Positions 9,254 to 17,521 of a stretch of 64,000 nt of DNA are shown piece by piece; within the stretch, counting starts at the first letter, position 1, and every line of letters begins with the position of its first letter. The stretch is from Gemmatimonadota bacterium (lineage in GTDB: Bacteria > Gemmatimonadota > Gemmatimonadetes > Palauibacterales > Palauibacteraceae). The position numbers were made by a program, and so were the translations under genes. The stretch covers positions 1-64,000 of the forward strand of contig JAJDUL010000049.1 in assembly GCA_022826685.1 (NCBI GenBank), in the 5' to 3' direction. The notes beneath the pieces are model-generated. The model searched no databases. It saw only the letters and a list, made by a program, of their open reading frames with translations, and was not told where the DNA came from.

Positions 9254-9270
9254 GCGGTCCGAAGGGGCGC

Positions 9271-10032
9271 TCAAACCCCGCTTGCCACGCGGGCGATGAC
9301 CAGCAGGACCCCCAGCAGCAGGAAGGCGGCCGGAAGGGCGGCCGCCAGCAGCCATGCCGCGAAGGCTCTTCCGGTCGTGGTCCGGTGTGCCTCCCGCAGA
9401 CCGATCACCGTCAGCACGGCTCCCCAGATCCAGGCCACCAATCCGCCGACGAACGGGATAATGGCGAAGACGGCGGGCCCGCACGCGTAGCAGACTGCGC
9501 GCACCGTAGCCGTGAGGCTTCGACGCCCGGGGACCAGCAGGAGTACGAACAGATGGAGGAGCAGGCTCGTAATGACGAGGGACAGCACCGCCAGGAACGG
9601 GGTGAGGAAAAAGTCCGCAAGCCTGCCGGCGGGGCCGATGGTGTCCGCCGCTCCCGGCAGCGCGATGTTCACCATCTCGGCGATCGCCTCCACGAGGCCC
9701 GGCTGCGCCGTCGGCAGCAACGCGCCCCAGGTGAGCGAGAGCCCCGCTGCGAGGACGCTGATCAGGAGGTAGTAGAGGATTGGGCGCACCGCGGCGCGAT
9801 CGTGCGGTCCACCGGCAAAAAACGCGCCGGGCTCCAGCACGCTCCGGCGCCACGTCTCGATCACGTTCACCGGGAACGGTACCGCAGGGTCCTCCCACGC
9901 GGGCAGGTTGACGTCCCCTGCGCTCTCCCCGTCGCCCGCGCCCTCCCGTTCGGAGCTCGCCGCAGCCTCTCCACAGAACGGACACTGGTCGAACCCGGCG
10001 CTCTCGTGCCCGCACCTCGCGCACGTCGTCAC
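9271..10032 (-). CDS. Zinc-ribbon, Yip1-like multi-spanning membrane protein
   Basis: About 253 residues from GTG 10032, 13 bases after dnaN. The N-terminus has a zinc ribbon, CARCGHESAGFDQCPFCG (C-x2-C-x10-C-x2-C). A linker and a Yip1-family membrane domain with about five or six helices follow (for example ILYYLLISVLAAGLSL and FLAVLSLVITSLLLHLFVLL). Bacterial Yip1-domain proteins are poorly characterised. An upstream in-frame ATG at 10098 would overlap dnaN, so the start inside the intergenic gap is preferred. Co-transcription with dnaN is likely. Confidence 0.75.
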   Translation of the reverse strand: MTTCARCGHESAGFDQCPFCGEAAASSEREGAGDGESAGDVNLPAWEDPAVPFPVNVIETWRRSVLEPGAFFAGGPHDRAAVRPILYYLLISVLAAGLSLTWGALLPTAQPGLVEAIAEMVNIALPGAADTIGPAGRLADFFLTPFLAVLSLVITSLLLHLFVLLLVPGRRSLTATVRAVCYACGPAVFAIIPFVGGLVAWIWGAVLTVIGLREAHRTTTGRAFAAWLLAAALPAAFLLLGVLLVIARVASGV

Positions 10033-10045
10033 TGGTGCTCTCGAC

Positions 10046-11173
10046 TCAGTCGAGGATGCGCAGCGGCATGACGAGGCAGAGGTAATCGGGTTCGCCACTC
10101 GCGGGAGAGAAGGTCGCCGCTCGTTCCGGCGCCTTGAAGGTCATTCGAACGTCCTCCTCCGGCATGTGACGCAGCACCTCAAGGAGGTACGTCGCATTGA
10201 AGCCGATCTGAATGTCCTCGCCCTCGTAGTCCAGCGACAGCGCGTCCTCCGCCTCCCCGAGATCCGGCGTCTGGACCTTGAACCCGAGGTCGCCGGACCG
10301 GAAGGAGAGGCGTACGCGCCTCGTCGAGTCATCCGCCATCACCGCGACGCGCCGCACCGCCGTCTCGAGAGCGGCACGGTTCACGGTCGCGGTCTTGTCG
10401 TTGTCCTTCGGAATGACCTGCTCGTAGTTCGGATACGGTCCCTCGATCAGCGCCGTGAAGACCTCCCGGTCGGCGGACCGGAACGCCAGGTGGTTCTCCG
10501 AACGAGCGATCTGAAGCACCGTGTCGGCGGGGTACAGCTTCTGCACCTGGCTCAGCGCCTTCGGAGGAATGATCAGGTCTGCCTCGGCGGGCGAGCCGCT
10601 GACGTCCAGTTCGCGCGACATCTTCGCGAGGCGGTGGCCATTCGTCGCAACCATCACGGTTGCCGCCTCACGCAACTGCCACAGGATCCCGTTCAGAATC
10701 GGCCGGCTGTCCTCGGTGGAAACGGCGAAACTTGTCCGCTCGATCAGCGTCTGCAGCTCGCCGGCGGACATCTCCCAACCCCCGGCGAAGTCGATCTCCG
10801 GGAAGTCCGGGAACTCGTCGGGGGCCTGCCCGTAGAGGCGGAACTTGCTCCGCCCGCACTCGATATCCACTCCGGCAGACCCTCCGTCGTCGCTTCCGTC
10901 TGCCGCCGCGAATCTTACCGGCGCATCATCGAGCACGCGCGAGATCTCCAGAAGTTGTCTCGCGGGCAGCGCGACGACGCCCGCCTCGGAGACCTCCGCC
11001 GGCACGGACAACGAGACGAAGATGGACATGTCCGTGCCGCTCAGCCGCACGGCATCGTCCTCCGCATGGATCAGGATGTTCGAGAGAACCGGGAGCGCGG
11101 CTCGGGTCGGGACGGCGGCAGCGCTTGCCGCCAGACCCTCCTGGAGTGCCTCTCGGGTGATCGAGAATCTCAT
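10046..11173 (-). CDS. dnaN: DNA polymerase III beta subunit (sliding clamp)
   Basis: 375 residues, normal for the bacterial clamp. It begins MRFSITREALQEGLAASAAAVPTR and ends YLCLVMPLRIL(D), the conserved C-terminal MPxR-type motif that lines the peptide-binding pocket. GGAG lies five bases before the ATG. It is downstream of dnaA, separated by the candidate origin, the classical dnaA-dnaN order. Confidence 0.97.
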   Translation of the reverse strand: MRFSITREALQEGLAASAAAVPTRAALPVLSNILIHAEDDAVRLSGTDMSIFVSLSVPAEVSEAGVVALPARQLLEISRVLDDAPVRFAAADGSDDGGSAGVDIECGRSKFRLYGQAPDEFPDFPEIDFAGGWEMSAGELQTLIERTSFAVSTEDSRPILNGILWQLREAATVMVATNGHRLAKMSRELDVSGSPAEADLIIPPKALSQVQKLYPADTVLQIARSENHLAFRSADREVFTALIEGPYPNYEQVIPKDNDKTATVNRAALETAVRRVAVMADDSTRRVRLSFRSGDLGFKVQTPDLGEAEDALSLDYEGEDIQIGFNATYLLEVLRHMPEEDVRMTFKAPERAATFSPASGEPDYLCLVMPLRILD

Positions 11174-11467
11174 TTCAGCTCCGGCAGTGTCGGTTCGGGT
11201 TTTCCACCGTGGGTTCTACGGTTGCGTATGATATATGTATCAACGGAGTAGTAGTAGAGCCTGTCGAAGTGTCGAAAATCAGGCGTTCCCCATGTTTCTC
11301 GCGGCTTGGGCGAGGTGCGCCCGCTGTGGACACGCGGACATGGTTGTCGAAGCTCCGGCGAAACCTCGTCGCCGAGGCGGAGACGGTGGGCCCGATGGTG
11401 TGCGTATCGTGTGCGCGAGAAGCAGGTCTTCGTCCGATTTTGCACACGGTCGTGGACGGACGGGACA
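11174..11467. other. Candidate chromosomal replication origin (oriC) between dnaA and dnaN
   Basis: 294 bases without a gene. It contains one perfect match to the DnaA-box consensus TTWTNCACA (TTTTGCACA, 11438-11446) and partial boxes TTTTCCACC (11200-11208), TGTGGACAC (11325-11333) and TGTCGAAAA (11270-11278). An AT-rich stretch TATGATATATGTAT (11227-11240) is followed by TAGTAGTAG (11249-11257). AT-rich DNA followed by TAG triplets and box-like repeats matches the DnaA-trio architecture of basal unwinding elements. Flanking dnaA, dnaN, rpmH and parAB/parS support an origin here. Confidence 0.7.
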
Positions 11468-12850
11468 TCAGGTCCGGAACAGCTCTTGCTGCAGCTGGCC
11501 GACGCGGCCGCGAAGCGTGGCATCCGACGCCATGTCCGCCTCGACCTTGTTGACGGAGTGAATGACGGTGGAGTGATTCCTGCCGCCGAAGAGGTGGCCG
11601 ATGTCGGAATAGGGCAGGTCGAGATGCGTCTTGATGAGGTACATGGCGACCTGCCGGGGAACGGTCACGGTCCGGTTCCGCCGCTTTGAGATGAGTGCTT
11701 CCACCGAGACGCCCCAGGAAGCGGCGATGCGGGCGCGGACTTCTTCCGCCGAGACTTCGATCACCTGCTCATCGGCCTCGTTCCCCTCGGGCCCCAGTGC
11801 GTCGCGCGCCATGTCGAGCGAAATCTCGCGTCGCGTGAGAGAGCTGAAGGCGAGGAGCTTGATCAGGGCGCCCTCGAGCTGCCGCACGGAGGTCCGCCGA
11901 CTCCGCGCGACGTACTCGATGACGTCGTCGTCGATTTCGATCCCGTCCTCGTCGGCCTTCTTGCGCAGGATCGCGGAACGCGTCTCCAGGTCGGGGGGCT
12001 GGATGTCGGTGACGAGACCCCACTCGAACCGGGAAACGAGGCGTTCCTGGAGCCCGGGGATGTCCTGCGGCGGCCGGTCGCTCGTGATGACGATCTGCTT
12101 CTTTGCGTCGTAGAGCGCGTTGAAGGTGTGGAAAAACTCTTCCTGCGTCCCTTCCTTGTTGGCGATGAAGTGAACGTCGTCGATGAGCAGTACGTCGATC
12201 CGGCGATAGCGCTCGCGGAAGAGGGCCGTCTGCCCGGTCCTGATCGCATCGATCATCTCGTTCGTGAACTGCTCGGAAGGGACGTAGGCGACCTGGCAGT
12301 CCGGGAGGCGGTCGAGAATCGTGTTGCCGATCGCGTGCATCAGGTGTGTCTTGCCGAGGCCGGTGCCGCCCCAGATGAAGAGCGGGTTGTACGTCGTGGC
12401 CGGTGCGGCGGCGACGCGATCCGACGCCGCCGCGGCGAGTTCGTTGCTGCCGCCAATGACGAAACGTGCGAAGGTGTAGCGTTCGTTCAGCGCCGCCGCT
12501 GCGGGAAGGCCTCCGCGATTCGGCGTCTGCGCGGCCAGCGCGTGACCGGGGTCGCCGGGGTAGGGTTCCGTGATCTCCGGGAAGTCGAGACGCTCCTCGG
12601 CTCCCTTGTGCTCGAAGCGGAGTCGAAGTCTCGCGCCGAGCTCCCGCTCGGAGATGTCCCGCAGAAGCGTCCCGTACTTATCCTCGACCCATTCGACCGC
12701 GAACCTGGTGGGCGCGGAGACGACGAGCGTGTCGTCGGAAAGCGAGACGGCCTCGGTCGATCCGAGCCAGGTGCGATAGGTCTGCTCCGGGAGCACGAGC
12801 TTCGCCGACGCGCGAATCTTGATCCAGGCCTCGTGTGCAGTCAGCTCCAT
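11468..12850 (-). CDS. dnaA: Chromosomal replication initiator protein DnaA
   Basis: 460 residues with all four domains. Domain I starts MELTAHEAWIKIRASAKLVL; a short linker follows; the AAA+ domain has Walker A GGTGLGKTHLMHAIGN and Walker B DVLLIDDVHFI. The DNA-binding domain IV contains MYLIKTHLDLPYSDIGHLFG and GGRNHSTVIHSVNKVE, a slight variant of the usual GGRDHTTV signature. It binds DnaA boxes and opens oriC. A TTGACA/TAAGAT promoter lies about 50 bases upstream, divergent from the rpmH promoter. Confidence 0.98.
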   Translation of the reverse strand: MELTAHEAWIKIRASAKLVLPEQTYRTWLGSTEAVSLSDDTLVVSAPTRFAVEWVEDKYGTLLRDISERELGARLRLRFEHKGAEERLDFPEITEPYPGDPGHALAAQTPNRGGLPAAAALNERYTFARFVIGGSNELAAAASDRVAAAPATTYNPLFIWGGTGLGKTHLMHAIGNTILDRLPDCQVAYVPSEQFTNEMIDAIRTGQTALFRERYRRIDVLLIDDVHFIANKEGTQEEFFHTFNALYDAKKQIVITSDRPPQDIPGLQERLVSRFEWGLVTDIQPPDLETRSAILRKKADEDGIEIDDDVIEYVARSRRTSVRQLEGALIKLLAFSSLTRREISLDMARDALGPEGNEADEQVIEVSAEEVRARIAASWGVSVEALISKRRNRTVTVPRQVAMYLIKTHLDLPYSDIGHLFGGRNHSTVIHSVNKVEADMASDATLRGRVGQLQQELFRT

Positions 12851-12896
12851 CCGTGACGCGCTGGCATGAGAAGAAGACGGTGGGATAGGGGTTCTG

Positions 12897-12926
12897 ATCT
12901 TAGGCGAATCCGCCGGCGAGTGTCAA
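12897..12926 (-). promoter_or_regulatory. Putative dnaA promoter
   Basis: On the minus strand: TTGACA (12926-12921), an 18-base spacer and TAAGAT (12902-12897), with the dnaA ATG about 45 bases downstream. The rest of the 240-base dnaA-rpmH gap shows no other gene. Confidence 0.6.
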
Positions 12927-13004
12927 CGAAGGGACACGCCTCGCGAGGTGGCACGCGGATGGCGGACGGGATCGGGCGCCGGACCCGGCGTCGGGCGCGC
13001 CGAA

Positions 13005-13033
13005 TTGACACTATCCCGCGCCACGTCTAGACT
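13005..13033 (+). promoter_or_regulatory. Putative rpmH promoter
   Basis: TTGACA (13005-13010), a 17-base spacer and TAGACT (13028-13033): a consensus -35 with optimal spacing. It lies about 55 bases before rpmH and probably drives rpmH-rnpA-yidD-yidC. Confidence 0.7.
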
Positions 13034-13090
13034 TCCGGGCTGGCCTCGAAGACCTCGCGAGATGACCGGAAAGCCTCGGGTGAATGTGAC

Positions 13091-13264
13091 ATGGGGAAGC
13101 CCACATACAGCAAGCCGACCAACAGGAAGCGCGTTCGGGATCATGGATTTCGCGCGCGCATGAAGACGAAGGCGGGCCGCCGCACGCTGTCGCGCCGCAG
13201 AAGGAAGGGTCGACGTCGGCTCACCGTCAGTGACGCGTTCCGTCGCAAGCGACGAAGCCGCTAG
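13091..13264 (+). CDS. rpmH: 50S ribosomal protein L34
   Basis: 57-residue, very basic protein. The diagnostic L34 core is visible: [17 protein letters not shown], then [20 protein letters not shown]. It has a short C-terminal basic extension (about ten residues beyond LTVSD). It sits in the conserved origin-proximal order rpmH-rnpA-yidD-yidC, next to dnaA on the opposite strand. It overlaps the rnpA start by 35 bases. Confidence 0.95.
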   Translation: MGKPTYSKPTNRKRVRDHGFRARMKTKAGRRTLSRRRRKGRRRLTVSDAFRRKRRSR

Positions 13265-13634
13265 CGGGCGTCGGCCCGAAGGCTATCGACGGCCTCGCGC
13301 GGCTCGGCTGCGCACAGCACGGGAGATTCGCCGAACCATCCGTGCGGGCCGCTCCAGCCGGGGCCGCATCGTGGACGTGTTCTTCGCTCCGTCGACCGCC
13401 GGTCGCTCCAGGATCGGCGTTGTGACACCTCGCCACGGCCGCGGCGCGGTCGCGCGAAACCTCGTACGCCGGCGCCTGACCGAGATCGCCCGCATTCACG
13501 TATTGCCCGCCCTTGAAGCCCGCCGGCTCGATCTGGACCTGGTCGTGAGAGCGAAACCGGCCGCCTACGACGCCTCGTACGAGAGGCTTCGGGCGACGTT
13601 GATGGATTCGCTGGAGACCGTATGCGCAGGGTGA
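13230..13634 (+). CDS. rnpA: Ribonuclease P protein component
   Basis: 134 residues. The GTG at 13230, inside the end of rpmH, is the only ATG/GTG/TTG codon ahead of the conserved fold. The RNR core is recognisable as [15 protein letters not shown], preceded by [13 protein letters not shown] (compare VSRKVGNAVVRN in other RnpA proteins). It is the protein cofactor of RNase P for tRNA 5' processing. The match is divergent, but size, basic character and position between rpmH and yidD support it. It overlaps yidD by 13 bases. Confidence 0.88.
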   Translation: MTRSVASDEAASGRRPEGYRRPRAARLRTAREIRRTIRAGRSSRGRIVDVFFAPSTAGRSRIGVVTPRHGRGAVARNLVRRRLTEIARIHVLPALEARRLDLDLVVRAKPAAYDASYERLRATLMDSLETVCAG

Positions 13635-13843
13635 TCATCGGAGCGATTCGCGGCTACCAGCTGGTGGTCTCTCCCTGGCTGCCGGCCGCCTGCAGATACG
13701 AGCCGAGCTGCTCGGAATACGCCTTGACGGCGGTGCGGCGCTTCGGCGCCGTCCGGGGGGTCTGGCTGTGCGTTCGGCGCCTTCTTCGCTGTCACCCCCT
13801 CGGGTCGTGCGGCTACGACCCGGTTCCCGCCCGGGAGCGCTGA
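13622..13843 (+). CDS. yidD: Membrane protein insertion efficiency factor YidD
   Basis: 73 residues with the family pattern YQLVVSPWLPAACRYEPSCS, followed by EYALTAVRRFGAVRGVWL and RCHPLGSCGYDPVP, including its conserved cysteines. Small membrane-associated protein that assists YidC-dependent insertion. The TGA overlaps the yidC ATG (TGATG). Confidence 0.95.
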   Translation: MRRVIIGAIRGYQLVVSPWLPAACRYEPSCSEYALTAVRRFGAVRGVWLCVRRLLRCHPLGSCGYDPVPARER

Positions 13844-15564
13844 TGGAACGCCGTCTGCTTCTCGCCATCGCGCTGATGGTCGGCGTGATGATTCTCTCGA
13901 ACGTGTTCTTCCCGCCGACCGAAAGGCCGCTGGAACCGGTGTCGTCCGACAGCGTGGAGACGCAGGAGACCACGACCGCGGCGGACGAGCTGGACCGCCT
14001 TTCCGCCGAGGAGAGAGCGGCCCGGGAGGTGGCGGAGGTTCTGGCCGAAGCGGAGGAGACGCCGGCGGCTGCGGAAGAGGTGGAGGAAACCGCGGCTACA
14101 GCGGGGGAAGGCTCGATCGTCACGGTTCGGTCGGAGCTGTACGAGTACCGGTTCGACACGCGGGGCGCGCGCCTCGTGGGCGCGACGATGCTCGCGCACG
14201 AGAACTTCGCCGAGGGTGGACACGGCGGCCGCAACGTCGAGCTGGTGCGGCCGGACGATTCGATCCTGGCCTACGCGTTGACGCTTCGTGGCGACACCGT
14301 ATCCCTCGGCTCGATTGGGTTCACCGCGTCGACGCCCACGCTCGAGGTGAGAGATGGGCCCGCGGAGCTGCGTTTCGAGGCGGCGATCGGCGAGGTCACC
14401 TTCGATGTGTCGTACCGCTTCCAGCCGGACGACTACCGGATCGAGGTGGGCGGCGGGCTGCGCGGACTGGGAGATGTGGGGCACGTCGTCCTCGTGAGCC
14501 TCGGCCGCGGGATCGAACGAAACGAGGCCGTGCCCCGGGAGGACAGGGCCGCGATGGCGCTCGTCACCCGTAGCCGCTCCGGACAGATCGCGGCGGAGCG
14601 ACTGGACCGCGTGGACATCGACGAGGCAAGACCGGCCTCCGGCGCTCCCTTCAGCTGGGCCGCATCCAAGTCGAAGTACTGGCTCGCCGCCGTTGTGGCG
14701 CCGCCGGAAGGGCCGGGTATCGGGGGGGTGATGCTGCGGGGCGTGCCCGAGGAGGACGCAGCGGAAATGCAGGCCGCGCTGCCGGTGCCCGCGGGCACCT
14801 CCGGCTTCGAGTTCGCGGCGTACATCGGACCACAGGATTTCTCGCGGCTACAGGCCATGGGGCAGGAACTCCACAACGTGAACCCCGTCGGCTGGCGGTG
14901 GCTCCGGTGGTTCACCCGGCCCTTCGGGAACCTGATTGTCGCGATCCTGATCTGGATGCACGAGTCGTTCGCGCTGGCGTACGGCTGGGTCCTGATCCTG
15001 TTCGGGGTCGGGTCGCGGATCGTGCTGTCACCGCTGTTCCACATCTCGGGACGCGCGCAGATGAAACAGATGGCGCTGCAGCCGGAGATCGAGAAGCTGA
15101 AGGAACGTTACAAGGGCGACCCGCAGCGCCTGCAGCAGGAGCAGATGAAGCTCTTCCGGGAACAGGGGGTCAACCCGCTGGGCGGCTGTCTGCCCATGTT
15201 CCTGCCTCTCCCGATCCTCATCACGCTGTTCTTCGTCTTCCAGAACACGATCGAGTTCCGCGGCGTCCCCTTCCTGTGGCTGCCGGACCTGTCGCTGAGG
15301 GATCCGCTCTTCATCGTCCCGGTCCTGATGGGCGGTTCCATGCTCGGACTGAACTGGATCACGCAGCGGGGCATCCAGACGAACGCGCAGATGAAGATGA
15401 TATCCTACGTGCTGCCCGTCGTCTTCACCTTCTTCTTCGCGAACTTCGCGGCCGGACTGAACCTGTACTACACGGCCTCGAACATCATGTCGCTGCCGCA
15501 GCAGATGTACCTTTCCCAGGCACGAAGGAAGGCACAGCCGCCGCCCTCGCGGAAGAAGGAGTAG
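13843..15564 (+). CDS. yidC: Membrane protein insertase YidC/Oxa1
   Basis: 573 residues starting MERRLLLAIALMVGVMI (ATG overlapping the yidD stop). An N-terminal anchor helix is followed by a Glu/Ala-rich linker and the large periplasmic beta domain seen in Gram-negative YidC. The C-terminal 60KD-IMP domain begins near residue 360 (FGNLIVAILIWMHESFALAY), with QMALQPEIEKLKERYKGDPQ and NPLGGCLPMFLPLPILITLF. The tail RRKAQPPPSRKKE is basic. No mnmE or jag follows; the next genes are on the opposite strand. Confidence 0.97.
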   Translation: MERRLLLAIALMVGVMILSNVFFPPTERPLEPVSSDSVETQETTTAADELDRLSAEERAAREVAEVLAEAEETPAAAEEVEETAATAGEGSIVTVRSELYEYRFDTRGARLVGATMLAHENFAEGGHGGRNVELVRPDDSILAYALTLRGDTVSLGSIGFTASTPTLEVRDGPAELRFEAAIGEVTFDVSYRFQPDDYRIEVGGGLRGLGDVGHVVLVSLGRGIERNEAVPREDRAAMALVTRSRSGQIAAERLDRVDIDEARPASGAPFSWAASKSKYWLAAVVAPPEGPGIGGVMLRGVPEEDAAEMQAALPVPAGTSGFEFAAYIGPQDFSRLQAMGQELHNVNPVGWRWLRWFTRPFGNLIVAILIWMHESFALAYGWVLILFGVGSRIVLSPLFHISGRAQMKQMALQPEIEKLKERYKGDPQRLQQEQMKLFREQGVNPLGGCLPMFLPLPILITLFFVFQNTIEFRGVPFLWLPDLSLRDPLFIVPVLMGGSMLGLNWITQRGIQTNAQMKMISYVLPVVFTFFFANFAAGLNLYYTASNIMSLPQQMYLSQARRKAQPPPSRKKE

Positions 15565-15598
15565 CCCTGGCAGCCCGTCGGGAGTCGGCGCCGCCTCG

Positions 15599-16423
15599 TC
15601 ACCGCACGTGGGAGACGGAAACCCCGACCAGGCGCTCGGACTGCCGGAAGAACTGCTCCGCGCGGGAAGGACCGAAGCCGAGGAGCAGTCCGACCCGCGT
15701 CCCCTGGCCCAGCGCAGCCCCTAGTTCCGCCGCAACGGCAGGCTTCCACTCGAGTTCCGCCCAGCCGACGTAGTTGATCGAAGCATGGAATCGCGCGCGC
15801 GCCCCCGGGGCCGACTCCCAGGCGGCGCCCGCCCGCAGCGAAAGAGGCTCGAAGTCCGGCGTGGCGCGCAGCAGCACGCCCGGGCCACCGTAGACGGTGA
15901 GGCCCGATGCCGGAGATCCCTGGAGCATCACCTCCATCCCCTCGCGGCTCGTGCTGATGGGACGGGTGCCGGTGTCCAGGAGGAACTCGTCCCCGAGATG
16001 CGAACTCACGTGATAGAGTTCGGCCCGAGCCGCGACCTCGCCGAAACGCGCGCGGAGGAGAACGCCGATCCGGTAGTGCACTTCGATGAGGGCCTGATCC
16101 GGACCTCCGAGGTCGAAGCGGGAGAACGCCCCTCCGTGAATCGCTCCTGCGAATTCCACCTCCCCGTCCGGGTCGCGCCGGATCCAGAACCCGAGCCGGT
16201 CGCCGATGTCCGCGAGGGCAATGCCGTCACGGCGGGAGTCGCGCGTCGCGCTCAGCAGCGCAAGACGATGTACGGGCTCGAGGGGGGAGCCGGACGGCGT
16301 ACGGAAGGGATGGCCGTTCGGGTCCCGGATGCCGGATTCGGGGCCGCTCCTTGCCTGGGCGGCAAGGGGAGCTGCCGCAACGACGGATGCCGCCGCGAGG
16401 AGGCAGACCACTAGGTCGCGCAC
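15599..16423 (-). CDS. DUF1207-family secreted/outer-membrane protein
   Basis: 274 residues from GTG 16423, chosen because it yields a clean signal peptide (RDLVVCLLAAASVVAAAPLAAQ). The mature part contains alternating beta segments such as GFWIRRDPDGEVEFAGAI, ALIEVHYRIGVLLRARFGEV and ELYHVSSHLGDEFLLD. The HVSSHLGDEF motif is characteristic of DUF1207 proteins. Predicted outer-membrane or periplasmic barrel-like protein of unknown function. It lies convergent to yidC and downstream of the Fpg-like gene. Confidence 0.75.
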   Translation of the reverse strand: MRDLVVCLLAAASVVAAAPLAAQARSGPESGIRDPNGHPFRTPSGSPLEPVHRLALLSATRDSRRDGIALADIGDRLGFWIRRDPDGEVEFAGAIHGGAFSRFDLGGPDQALIEVHYRIGVLLRARFGEVAARAELYHVSSHLGDEFLLDTGTRPISTSREGMEVMLQGSPASGLTVYGGPGVLLRATPDFEPLSLRAGAAWESAPGARARFHASINYVGWAELEWKPAVAAELGAALGQGTRVGLLLGFGPSRAEQFFRQSERLVGVSVSHVR

Positions 16424-16506
16424 GTCGACAATCCAGGAGCGTGTGGCCCGGAAGCGGCCGGGCAGGCCGTGGCCTGCCGGACCGCCGGCCGAGATGCGCT
16501 GGAGCC

Positions 16507-17304
16507 TCAGGCGGCCGCCTGACACCTCGTGCAGAGGACGGTCTTCCGGCCGGTCACGCGGAGCGACGTCAACGCATGTCGGCACCGCGGACAGGGACCG
16601 CCCGCCGAGCGTGAGTTGATCAGCCACCCCGGATCGGAATGCGCGGCGCTCCAGTGAAGCGTGGCTCGCCTCAGGACCCGCTTCAGGTACCGGTGAAGCC
16701 GATCGAGCTGCTCGGGCTCCAGTTGGCCGACGCGCCGGTCGGGGCGTACGCCGGCCTGGAAGCAGATTTCGTCCGCATAGTCGTTGCCGATCCCCGCAAT
16801 CGCCTTCTGGTTCAGGAGAAGACCCTTGATGGAGGAGCGGGCATTCCCCTCCGCAAGCGCTTCGAAGCGCGCCAGTGTCAGGTCGTCGCTCAGCGGGTCC
16901 ACCCCCAGACTCTGGAGCGATCCCTTCTCGTTGAACTCGCTTCCGGCCACGGCCTGGACCGTCCCCTGAGAGCCGGACGACGAGAAGCGGAGTTCTCTGC
17001 CGGCCGCGAACTGGAACCGGATCCGCGTCCGGTCGGTCGGAGGCGCGGTCTGGGACTCGAGGCGCAGGAGACCATCGTCGCCCATGTCGAACATGAGGCT
17101 GTAGTCGGAACGAAAACGGAGGACGACGTAGCGACCGTGGCGTTCCACGGAATCCACGGCGTGGTTCTCAAGGTGATTCTCGACGATGTCGCGCTCGATC
17201 GATGCGACATCCGGGTCGTCGATTCGGATGATGGAGATCGTTTTGCCGGTCGTGTAACCGGCAATGCGCTCGATCATCCGCTCAACATCGGGAAGCTCTA
17301 TCAT
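16507..17304 (-). CDS. Fpg/Nei-family DNA glycosylase-like protein with non-canonical N-terminus
   Basis: 265 residues from ATG 17304. The N-terminus is MIELPDVERMIERIAGYTTG, where Fpg/Nei enzymes have M-PELPEVE; the catalytic proline at position 2 is therefore isoleucine. The helix-two-turn-helix region (ARSSIKGLLLNQKAIAGIGN, then DYADEICFQAGV) and the C-terminal zinc finger PCPRCRHALTSLRVTGRKTV...CTRC are intact. It probably binds DNA. Base-excision activity through the N-terminal proline Schiff base is unlikely without an alternative nucleophile. A subgroup of the superfamily begins MIELPE, so this may be a recognised non-standard branch rather than an error. Confidence 0.82.
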   Translation of the reverse strand: MIELPDVERMIERIAGYTTGKTISIIRIDDPDVASIERDIVENHLENHAVDSVERHGRYVVLRFRSDYSLMFDMGDDGLLRLESQTAPPTDRTRIRFQFAAGRELRFSSSGSQGTVQAVAGSEFNEKGSLQSLGVDPLSDDLTLARFEALAEGNARSSIKGLLLNQKAIAGIGNDYADEICFQAGVRPDRRVGQLEPEQLDRLHRYLKRVLRRATLHWSAAHSDPGWLINSRSAGGPCPRCRHALTSLRVTGRKTVLCTRCQAAA

Positions 17305-17473
17305 TGCATCACGGCTCCGGTGGGCAAGACTGGGTGCAGGTGGACGTACACCCGTACGAAGGAAATGTGCCCCGTGCTTCATGGGAGGTGGCGAGATGAG
17401 AATCGCCACCAGGTCTCAACGCCGCATCAAGCGGAAGCGAGACTACGGGGGGCCAGCGTGCCGGGAATGAACG

Positions 17474-17498
17474 TAACACCATACCCTGCAACGTGTTA
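17474..17498. repeat. Inverted repeat between pyrF and the Fpg-like gene
   Basis: TAACAC (17474-17479), 13 bases, GTGTTA (17493-17498), in the 217-base gap upstream of the Fpg-like gene. It could be an operator; nothing else is seen in the gap. Confidence 0.3.
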
Positions 17499-17521
17499 TG
17501 GAACGCGCGTCCGAGTGTTGC

